Position numbers and translations under genes: made by a program
The notes under the pieces: generated by a model
What the model was told of the DNA's origin: nothing
Databases searched by the model: none
The model's input: the letters and a program-made list of their open reading frames with translations, nothing else
Assembly: GCA_947487325.1 (NCBI GenBank)
Contig: CANKWG010000118.1
Coordinates: forward strand, 1 to 7,226
DNA from: Oxalobacteraceae bacterium
GTDB lineage: Bacteria; Pseudomonadota; Gammaproteobacteria; Burkholderiales; Burkholderiaceae_D
Reading direction: 5' to 3'
DNA length: 7,226 bases
Shown: positions 1-4,932 of the stretch, piece by piece
How positions within the stretch are numbered: the stretch's first letter is position 1
How the letters are laid out: each line of letters opens with the position of its first letter

Positions 1-105
1 GGCTCTGGCTTCGGAGGTTCTGGTTTTGGAGGCTCTGGCTTTGGCGGCGGCGGCTTGGGCGGTTCTGGCTTCGGCGGCTCGGGCTTAGGTGGCGGCTCGA
101 TCGGT
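1..105 (-). repeat. Degenerate 15-bp tandem repeat encoding the PPKPE stalk
   Basis: Seven consecutive 15-bp units can be laid out on the plus strand at 1, 16, 31, 46, 61, 76 and 91, with a consensus close to GGCTCTGGCTTCGGA. Read on the minus strand they encode PPKPE-type pentapeptides of the TonB stalk; the units at 46 and 91 are the most diverged. Most differences between the better units fall at synonymous third positions, which suggests an old array kept for its protein sequence rather than a recent slippage expansion. The array continues past the left edge. Confidence 0.8.
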
Positions 106-254
106 TTGGGTGGTGATATGAGCTCCACGACGACGGGTGGCTCCTCAGGATCCTTGTGCTGAATCTGAACGATGCCGAACACCAGGAGCAACAGCATCAG
201 GCCATGCAGCGCGACTGCGACGGCAGCAGCGATACCTGAGGTTTTGGTCATCAT
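1..254 (-). CDS. tonB: TonB-like energy transducer, N-terminal part (cut by left window edge)
   Basis: The 84 visible codons read inward from ATG 254, or the adjacent ATG at 251. An in-frame TAG three codons upstream rules out an earlier start. The protein begins with one hydrophobic signal-anchor helix (about residues 7-30, including ALHGLMLLLLVFG) whose His17-Gly18 aligns with the essential His20-Gly of the E. coli TonB helix. A short VVVELI stretch follows, then a proline-rich stalk of repeated PPKPE from about residue 48 to the edge. TonB uses the ExbB/ExbD proton channel to energise outer-membrane receptors for iron complexes and vitamin B12; the stalk spans the periplasm. The C-terminal receptor-binding domain lies outside the window. 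The gene starts 29 bp after the dapB stop, so it is probably the third gene of bamE-dapB-tonB. No Shine-Dalgarno is visible. TolA has a similar anchor with a His and is the main alternative, but the Lys-Pro/Glu-Pro stalk and the lack of tol-pal neighbours favour TonB. Confidence 0.75.
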   Translation of the reverse strand, partial: MMTKTSGIAAAVAVALHGLMLLLLVFGIVQIQHKDPEEPPVVVELISPPKPIEPPPKPEPPKPEPPKPPPPKPEPPKPEPPKPE

Positions 255-283
255 GGGCGACTACAGCACCGGCGGCTGCGCTG

Positions 284-1090
284 TCAGCGCAGACCGAGTA
301 CGTCATGCATGTCGTACAGGCCCGTGGTTTTACTCTGCAGGAAATGCGCGGCGCGCAGGCTGCCGTGGGCGTAGGTCACGCGACTGGAGGACTTATGGGT
401 GATTTCGATGCGCTCACCAATGCCGGCAAACAGTACCGTGTGGTCGCCCACGATGTCGCCACCGCGAATGGTGGCAAAACCGATCGATGAGGGATCGCGT
501 TCACCGGTGACACCTTCGCGTGCAAACACACCGACCTTGTTTAGATCACGGCCGAGTGCGTCAGCGATGACTTCGCCCATTTTCAGTGCGGTGCCTGACG
601 GCGCATCGACTTTGTGGCGGTGATGGGCTTCGATGATTTCGATGTCGTAGCCGTGAGAAAAACTTTTTGCTGCTAACTCCAGCAATTTCATGGTGACATT
701 CACGCCGACACTCATGTTGGGCGCGAAGACAATAGCTGTTTTCTTTGCGGCATCGGCAATGGCCGCCTTGCCCGCATCATCAAACCCTGTGGTGCCAATG
801 ATCATCTTGATGCCGTGCTCGGCGCAGTAAGCCAAGTGACGCAGCGTGCCTTCCGGACGGGTGAAGTCGATTAAGTAATCGGCGTCAGCCAGACCGCGCG
901 CGAGGTCGGCTTCGATCAGGACACCCGAAGGCTGGCCGAGAAATGATGCTGCGTCGGTACCGATGCTGGGGGCGCCGGATACATCGAGCGCACCGGTAAG
1001 TTTTGCATCAGGATCAGCTGCGATGGCCTCGATCAGCATTCGGCCCATGCGGCCGGATGCGCCAGCCACGGCGATTTTCATAGCATTCAT
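284..1090 (-). CDS. dapB: 4-hydroxy-tetrahydrodipicolinate reductase DapB
   Basis: Cytoplasmic NAD(P)H-dependent reductase of the diaminopimelate/lysine pathway. It reduces the cyclic product of DapA to tetrahydrodipicolinate, feeding both lysine and peptidoglycan cross-link synthesis. The 268-residue length is close to E. coli DapB (273). The N-terminal Rossmann fold has the nucleotide loop GASGRMG (residues 10-16), then DFTRP (75-79) and GTTG (99-102). The substrate-domain signature EAHHRHKVDAPSGTA covers 154-168; His156 and Lys160 correspond to the catalytic His159 and Lys163 of E. coli. FAPNMSVGVN (122-131) is also typical. ATG 1090 gives MNAMKIAVAG; an in-frame ATG at 1081 gives MKIAVAG, matching many relatives, and neither has a Shine-Dalgarno, so the start is uncertain by three codons. 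It lies 15 bp after the bamE stop and 29 bp before tonB, so co-transcription is likely. All key residues are intact. Confidence 0.97.
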   Translation of the reverse strand: MNAMKIAVAGASGRMGRMLIEAIAADPDAKLTGALDVSGAPSIGTDAASFLGQPSGVLIEADLARGLADADYLIDFTRPEGTLRHLAYCAEHGIKMIIGTTGFDDAGKAAIADAAKKTAIVFAPNMSVGVNVTMKLLELAAKSFSHGYDIEIIEAHHRHKVDAPSGTALKMGEVIADALGRDLNKVGVFAREGVTGERDPSSIGFATIRGGDIVGDHTVLFAGIGERIEITHKSSSRVTYAHGSLRAAHFLQSKTTGLYDMHDVLGLR

Positions 1091-1105
1091 TAGACGGAGA
1101 GCTTG

Positions 1106-1588
1106 TTATTTGTTTTGTGGTGCTGCGATACGAAGCAGGTAGTCATTTTCTTCGGGCAGATCACCGCCTTCAAAATGAGAGACGCGGCCTTCTTTGAAAA
1201 ATACGACGACCCGGCTGCTGGTAATTTCGCCATCACCTTTACGGATGCGGAAGAGATAATCCCAGCGGGTTTCATGGAATAGGTCGGTAAGCAGCGGGGT
1301 ACCGAGCACGAAGCGTACTTGTTCGGGCGTCATGCCTACCTTCAGTTGTGCCACCATCTCCTTCGAGATGAAATTACCCTGCTGAATATCGGGGCGGTAG
1401 ATCGGCACTACGCCAAACAGCTTTGATTTTTGGACCGTCTGTACGATGCCGTTGCTATCGACTTGGCCTTCGGTCGACGATGGCTTGCTGGAAAACAGTT
1501 TGCTCGCGGTTGAGCAGCCGTTCAGGCTCACGGCGACGAGCGCGATTAGCAGTACATTTTTCGTTGGACGCGCGAACGGGAGAATCAT
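1106..1588 (-). CDS. bamE: Outer membrane assembly lipoprotein BamE (SmpA/OmlA)
   Basis: Small lipoprotein subunit of the BAM complex, which folds and inserts beta-barrel proteins into the outer membrane; BamE stabilises BamA-BamD. From ATG 1588 the protein has 160 residues: a positively charged start, a hydrophobic core (about 11-22) and a lipobox LNGC with Cys25 as the lipidated residue. Ser at +2 fits outer-membrane sorting. The family signature YRPDIQQGN (64-72) is followed by KVGMTPEQVRFVLGTPL (83-99), then W-x-Y-x-F-R in the last beta strands. A GTG nine codons upstream (1615) would extend the frame but puts nine extra residues before the signal peptide and overlaps the proposed fur promoter, so ATG 1588 is preferred. 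No Shine-Dalgarno is visible. It is the first gene of the minus-strand operon and divergent from fur, an arrangement I recall from other betaproteobacteria. I could not assign a convincing bamE promoter in the 77-bp gap. Confidence 0.92.
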   Translation of the reverse strand: MILPFARPTKNVLLIALVAVSLNGCSTASKLFSSKPSSTEGQVDSNGIVQTVQKSKLFGVVPIYRPDIQQGNFISKEMVAQLKVGMTPEQVRFVLGTPLLTDLFHETRWDYLFRIRKGDGEITSSRVVVFFKEGRVSHFEGGDLPEENDYLLRIAAPQNK

Positions 1589-1605
1589 GGTGTTCAGTAG
1601 GTGAA

Positions 1606-1635
1606 TTGAGCGCACTGGCCAAAACGCTATATGAT
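1606..1635 (+). promoter_or_regulatory. Probable sigma70-type promoter of fur
   Basis: TTGAGC at 1606-1611 (4 of 6 matches to TTGACA) and TATGAT at 1630-1635 (5 of 6 to TATAAT) are 18 bp apart. Transcription would start near 1642, giving a leader of about 24 nt before the fur ATG. I found no GATAATGATAATCATTATC-like Fur box over or near it, so autoregulation by Fur is not evident. Assignment is by eye. Confidence 0.45.
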
Positions 1636-1665
1636 AAAGCAGTTCCCGTTACCTTTAGTGAAATC

Positions 1666-2094
1666 ATGCCGACTAACCCCGCCGACCTGAAGTCCAGTGG
1701 ATTGAAGGCCACGCTGCCTCGACTGAAAATCCTTGAGATCTTCCAAGGCAGTGCGGTGCGACATCTGTCCGCCGAAGATGTCTATAAGCTCCTGCTGGCT
1801 GAAAATCTAGATGTCGGTCTGGCAACCGTTTACCGGGTGCTGACCCAATTTGAGCAGGCTGGACTGCTTAGTCGTAACCATTTCGAGTCCGGCAAGGCCG
1901 TCTTCGAGCTCAATGAGGGCTCGCATCATGACCACCTGGTTTGCCTTGATTGCGGGCTGGTGGAAGAGTTTTTTGATGACGAAATTGAAAAACGTCAGCA
2001 TCGCATCGCCGAGGAGCGGGGCTTCAAGCTCACTGAGCACGCGCTCGCTTTGTACGGTAATTGTGTGAAGGACAATTGTCCGCACCGTACCTGA
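1666..2094 (+). CDS. fur: Ferric uptake regulator Fur
   Basis: Iron-responsive transcriptional regulator. As a dimer loaded with Fe(II) it binds Fur boxes and represses iron uptake genes. The 142-residue protein has an N-terminal winged helix (GLKATLPRLKILEIF at 12-26; recognition region LATVYRVLTQFEQAGL at 52-67) and a C-terminal dimerisation domain. Metal ligands known from Fur structures are present: His33, Glu81, His90 and Glu101 for one site, and His87, Asp89, Glu108 and His125 for the other. The Cys93-x2-Cys96 pair and Cys133-x4-Cys138 are also intact. ATG 1666 gives MPTNPADLKSSGLKATLPRL, matching the usual start; the frame is open further upstream but runs through bamE. The gene diverges from bamE and converges on hrcA, leaving an 18-bp GC-rich gap (2095-2112) with the small palindrome GGGCGCCC but no clear terminator. 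The length and intact ligands point to Fur proper rather than Zur or PerR. Confidence 0.97.
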   Translation: MPTNPADLKSSGLKATLPRLKILEIFQGSAVRHLSAEDVYKLLLAENLDVGLATVYRVLTQFEQAGLLSRNHFESGKAVFELNEGSHHDHLVCLDCGLVEEFFDDEIEKRQHRIAEERGFKLTEHALALYGNCVKDNCPHRT

Positions 2095-2112
2095 CCCGGG
2101 GGGCGCCCTTGT

Positions 2113-3126
2113 TTAGGGATGCGACAAGGCGTTCGACAAAAGCCTTGCTGTGATGTCGACAATAGGAATCACACGTTCGTAGGCCATGCGGGTGGGGCCA
2201 ATGACACCGAGCGTTCCGACGATCTTGCCGTTCGCTTCATAGGGCGCAGTCACCACACTCATGGATTCAAGTGGCATCAGTTGCGATTCGCCGCCGATGA
2301 AAATCTGCACGCCGGTAGCCTTGCTGGACATATCGAGCAAGGCAGTAAGCGTGGTTTTTTGCTCGAAGATGTCGAAGAGTTTGCGCAGCGAACTCATGTT
2401 CGATGACAAATCTTCAATCGACAGCAGATTCCGCTCCCCCGAGATGACGATATCTTCGCCACCACTGGTCATGGCATCGCTTCCCACTTCAACGGCTGCC
2501 TGCATCAGACGGGTCATGTCGGTTTGCAGCTGTTTCAGTTCTTCTTTCAATCGTATGCGCACATCATCAAAAGAGAGTCCCGCATAGTGCTGATTGATGT
2601 AATTGGCGGCCTGCACTAGCTGTGCGGGTGTGTAATCGATGTCGGTCAGCATCAAGCGGTTTTGCACATCGCCATCTGGCGCAACGATGACGAGCAAAAT
2701 ACGTTTTTCAGATAGCCTGAGGAATTCGATCTGCTGGAAATGCATTTCCCGTCGGGGGGTCAGCACCACGCCGGCAAATTGGGAGAGCGATGACAATACC
2801 TGTGCTGCACTCGCGATGATTTTTTGTGACGATGCGCCGGACTGAAACCGCGATTCCAACGAGCTTTCGTCAATACTTTGTACGGTGAGCAGACTGTCCA
2901 CAAACAGTCGGTAGCCTCGCGGCGTGGGCACTCGACCTGCCGAGGTGTGGGGACTGGCTACCAGCCCCAGCTCTTCGAGGTCAGACATGATGTTGCGTAT
3001 CGTCGCTGGCGAGAGGTCCAGGCCGGAAATTTTTGCTAGCGAGCGTGATCCAACAGGTTGACCATCAGCTATGTAGCGTTCAACCAGTGCTTTTAGCAGT
3101 GTTTGTGCGCGAATATCGAGTTGCAT
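2113..3126 (-). CDS. hrcA: Heat-inducible transcription repressor HrcA
   Basis: Repressor of class I heat-shock genes (groESL, dnaK operons). It binds CIRCE inverted repeats and depends on GroEL for activity. From ATG 3126 the protein has 337 residues, the normal size. The N-terminal winged helix contains GQPVGSRSLA and LSPATIRNIMSDLEELGL, followed by the highly conserved SPHTSAGRVPTPRGYRLFVD. The C-terminal part has the family GAF-like stretches IFIGGE and GTLGVIGPTRMAYERVIPIVD. An in-frame ATG at 3144 adds six residues (MARIDH). I prefer 3126 because relatives, as I recall them, begin just before LD-x-RA-x-TLL, but neither start has a Shine-Dalgarno. It sits 24 bp (42 bp from the later start) after the HAD gene and is probably in its operon. 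No CIRCE sequence (TTAGCACTC-N9-GAGTGCTAA) is present anywhere upstream in the window, so its targets must lie elsewhere. Confidence 0.95.
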   Translation of the reverse strand: MQLDIRAQTLLKALVERYIADGQPVGSRSLAKISGLDLSPATIRNIMSDLEELGLVASPHTSAGRVPTPRGYRLFVDSLLTVQSIDESSLESRFQSGASSQKIIASAAQVLSSLSQFAGVVLTPRREMHFQQIEFLRLSEKRILLVIVAPDGDVQNRLMLTDIDYTPAQLVQAANYINQHYAGLSFDDVRIRLKEELKQLQTDMTRLMQAAVEVGSDAMTSGGEDIVISGERNLLSIEDLSSNMSSLRKLFDIFEQKTTLTALLDMSSKATGVQIFIGGESQLMPLESMSVVTAPYEANGKIVGTLGVIGPTRMAYERVIPIVDITARLLSNALSHP

Positions 3127-3136
3127 GTGATCTATT

Positions 3137-3163
3137 CTAGCCATAGTGAGCGTCGTTCGCTAG
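3137..3163. repeat. Short inverted repeat spanning the hrcA start region
   Basis: CTAGC (3137-3141) and GCTAG (3159-3163) form perfect 5-bp arms 17 bp apart. Flanking bases extend the resemblance imperfectly (TTCTAGC against GCTAGCAA). The repeat straddles ATG 3144 and lies just upstream of ATG 3126 of hrcA. A smaller AGCG/CGCT stem (3149-3152 with 3158-3161) nests inside. It is not a CIRCE element: arm length, spacer and sequence all differ. It could be a chance repeat. Confidence 0.35.
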
Positions 3164-3168
3164 CAATC

Positions 3169-3891
3169 TTAACGATTAGTGCTGCGCAGATGCAGCCACT
3201 GTTCGAGTTCATGTAGCGATGTGAGCGTGGCATCGGGTTCGATGTGTGCCTGTTGCTCTGATTTGTCTGTCTCATGTCGATTCAACCAGATTCCTGTCAG
3301 TCCTGCCTTTTGCGCGCCTTCTACGTCGAGTCGCAAGTCATCGCCCACGTAAGCAACTTGCGAGGTTGGGAGTGCGAGTGCCTCGCAGGCTGCATGAAAC
3401 ACGGCAGGATCTGGCTTGGCGCGACCAATTTCATGTGCGGCGAGCGATACGCTGAAGTGGTGGTCCAGGCCAATCTGTCGCAAGTCAGCCGCACCATTGG
3501 TAAGTGAACCCAGCGTAATCCGCTCTGCCAAGCGGGGCAGGCAAACAAGTACGTCATCGAACAGCGTGACTTGATTGCGCGCCGTCGTGAATACGTCCAT
3601 CGCCTCGTCGATACGCGTCGTATCTGCCCCGCAGGCCACAAAGGCTTCATGCAGCGCCGCATGACGCAGTGCCCAGAGATCGACCCGGAACCGGGGATTT
3701 GCAGCCATGAGTTCGCTGCGGCGTGCGCGCATGGCAGCGATTGTGTATTGCTCCGTGACCAGCGGAACTTGCTCGCTTAGCCAGTCGAACAGCAGCGTCT
3801 CGGCGCGCTCAATGACGGGGGTAATTGGCCACAATGTGTCATCGAGATCAAACAACAAAGCCCGTATGGGTTCGTGTGCGGGGACATTCAT
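3169..3891 (-). CDS. HAD-superfamily hydrolase, YigB/YjjG-like phosphatase
   Basis: A 240-residue soluble enzyme with all four haloacid-dehalogenase motifs. Motif I is FDLDDTLW (Asp15 nucleophile, Asp17 acid/base), motif II SLTNG (Thr131), motif III GRAKPDP (Lys159), and motif IV GDDLRLD (183-189) holds the Mg2+-binding acidic residues. A helical cap lies between motifs I and II (about 22-110), as in subfamily I enzymes. The general look (DLDDTLW, LTNG, VGDDLRLDVEGAQKAG) resembles E. coli YigB, which dephosphorylates a riboflavin intermediate and FMN, and also YjjG, a nucleotidase. I cannot fix the substrate, so no symbol is given. The gene starts at ATG 3891 with a weak GGAAA upstream, diverges from nadK across 51 bp, and precedes hrcA by 24-42 bp, so it is probably the first gene of that transcript. 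A possible minus-strand promoter is TCGACA (3949-3944) and CATAAT (3928-3923), but the 15-bp spacer is short. Confidence 0.88.
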   Translation of the reverse strand: MNVPAHEPIRALLFDLDDTLWPITPVIERAETLLFDWLSEQVPLVTEQYTIAAMRARRSELMAANPRFRVDLWALRHAALHEAFVACGADTTRIDEAMDVFTTARNQVTLFDDVLVCLPRLAERITLGSLTNGAADLRQIGLDHHFSVSLAAHEIGRAKPDPAVFHAACEALALPTSQVAYVGDDLRLDVEGAQKAGLTGIWLNRHETDKSEQQAHIEPDATLTSLHELEQWLHLRSTNR

Positions 3892-3906
3892 GGCGGTTTC
3901 CGGTGA

Positions 3907-3935
3907 TTCATTCAGACCGCCAATTATGGTCTAAT
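3907..3935 (+). promoter_or_regulatory. Possible promoter of nadK, placing transcription start near its ATG
   Basis: TCTAAT at 3930-3935 matches TATAAT at 5 of 6 positions, although the mismatch is at the important second base. TTCATT at 3907-3912 matches TTGACA at only 3 of 6, with a 17-bp spacer. Transcription would begin near 3942, one base before the nadK ATG, giving a leaderless or nearly leaderless message. This agrees with the lack of a Shine-Dalgarno before nadK. The weak -35 makes it tentative. Confidence 0.3.
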
Positions 3936-3942
3936 CCCGTGC

Positions 3943-4857
3943 ATGTCGAATTCCAGCCCCAATTCAACCGGTCGTTTTCACACGATTGCGATCATCGGTA
4001 AACATGGCGAGTCCAGCGGCAAGGGCTCCGTGCTTGAGCTTGCCGGTTTCCTGGAAGATCGCGGACACCGCGTTATTTTTGAAGATGAAACCGCGCGCGA
4101 CATCCAGCGTCCAGAGACTTTGTCTGTTACGCCAGAGCAGATTGGCAAACGCGCCGATCTAGCCATTGTGGTCGGCGGCGATGGCACGATGCTGGGTATT
4201 GCGCGCCAGCTGGCGCCTTATGGCGTGCCATTAATTGGCGTGAATCAGGGCCGTCTGGGTTTCATGACCGATATTGCATCGGAACACATGCTGTCGGTGC
4301 TGGGCGAAATTCTGGACGGCAAGCTCACCTCCGAGCGGCGTACGCTGCTCGAGGGTGTGGTGGTGCGCGATGGTCAGCAAATTTTTCATGGTCTGGCGTT
4401 CAATGACGTGGTCGTCTCGCGCGGCGCCGGTGCGGGCATGGTTGAGCTGCGTGTCGAAGTGGATGGCCATTTCATGTACAACCAGCGCTCCGATGGCCTG
4501 ATTGTTTCAACACCGACGGGCTCAACTGCCTATGCGCTGGCAGCCGGCGGGCCGATATTGCAGCCCGAACTGGGCGGCGTGGTACTGGTGCCGATTGCGC
4601 CGCATGCGCTGTCAAACCGGCCGATTGTTCTTTCTGATAACCACGAAATCAGTATTGAACTTGGCAGTCCGGGTGAGAGCAGCGTTAATTTCGATATGCA
4701 ATCACTGACCAGTCTTTCTCAGCATGATCGAGTACTGATCCGCCGATCGGCGCACACCGTGACCTTCTTGCACCCCGAAGGATGGAATTATTTCGATACG
4801 TTGCGCGAGAAACTGCACTGGAATGAATATCCTTCGGTGCTCGGTCAGCTAAAATGA
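3943..4857 (+). CDS. nadK: NAD kinase
   Basis: Phosphorylates NAD+ at the 2' hydroxyl of its adenosine ribose to make NADP+, the only de novo source of NADP in the cell; cytoplasmic, acting as an oligomer. The 304-residue length is normal for proteobacterial NadK. Diagnostic motifs are present: GGDGT (78-82), which contains the conserved Asp80; GVNQGRLGFMTD (99-110); FNDVVVSRG (153-161, the Asn-Asp/Glu nucleotide contact); and the glycine/threonine-rich TPTGSTAY (190-197). NFDMQ (249-253) occupies the usual C-terminal conserved position. The N-terminal 12 residues look variable, and IAIIGKHGE begins the Rossmann-like fold. ATG 3943 is the only reasonable start, but no Shine-Dalgarno precedes it. 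The gene diverges from the HAD phosphatase and is followed after 75 bp by recN, an arrangement also found in E. coli. Co-transcription with recN is possible. Confidence 0.97.
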   Translation: MSNSSPNSTGRFHTIAIIGKHGESSGKGSVLELAGFLEDRGHRVIFEDETARDIQRPETLSVTPEQIGKRADLAIVVGGDGTMLGIARQLAPYGVPLIGVNQGRLGFMTDIASEHMLSVLGEILDGKLTSERRTLLEGVVVRDGQQIFHGLAFNDVVVSRGAGAGMVELRVEVDGHFMYNQRSDGLIVSTPTGSTAYALAAGGPILQPELGGVVLVPIAPHALSNRPIVLSDNHEISIELGSPGESSVNFDMQSLTSLSQHDRVLIRRSAHTVTFLHPEGWNYFDTLREKLHWNEYPSVLGQLK

Positions 4858-4869
4858 TGCGCCAGTGCA

Positions 4870-4889
4870 GCCGCCCCTAGTTGAGCGGC
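4870..4889 (+). repeat. Small inverted repeat in the nadK-recN gap
   Basis: GCCGC (4870-4874) and GCGGC (4885-4889) could form a 5-bp GC-only stem with a 10-base loop, 12 bases after the nadK stop. No T-run follows on either strand, so it does not look like an intrinsic terminator. It might slow RNA decay or mean nothing. The rest of the 75-bp gap (4858-4932) holds no recognisable promoter, apart from a poor TTGAGC-N17-TACCTT match starting at 4881, and no LexA box. Confidence 0.3.
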
Positions 4890-4932
4890 CCGCCTGATTC
4901 CCCTACCTTTCTGACGCAAATTCATTTTCAAC

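Noticed and set aside
1..120. Plus-strand reading of a glycine-rich GSGFG repeat protein.
   Set aside because: The minus strand gives a coherent TonB membrane anchor followed by a PPKPE stalk with an in-frame start; the glycine repeat is its complement.
1423..1665. Upstream extension of the fur frame by 81 codons.
   Set aside because: The extension runs antisense through bamE and has no counterpart in Fur proteins, which start at MPTNP-like sequences.
3137..3163. CIRCE element before hrcA.
   Set aside because: The arms are CTAGC/GCTAG with a 17-bp spacer, not TTAGCACTC-N9-GAGTGCTAA.
4870..4889. Intrinsic terminator between nadK and recN.
   Set aside because: The GCCGC/GCGGC stem is short, the loop is long, and no T-run follows on either strand.
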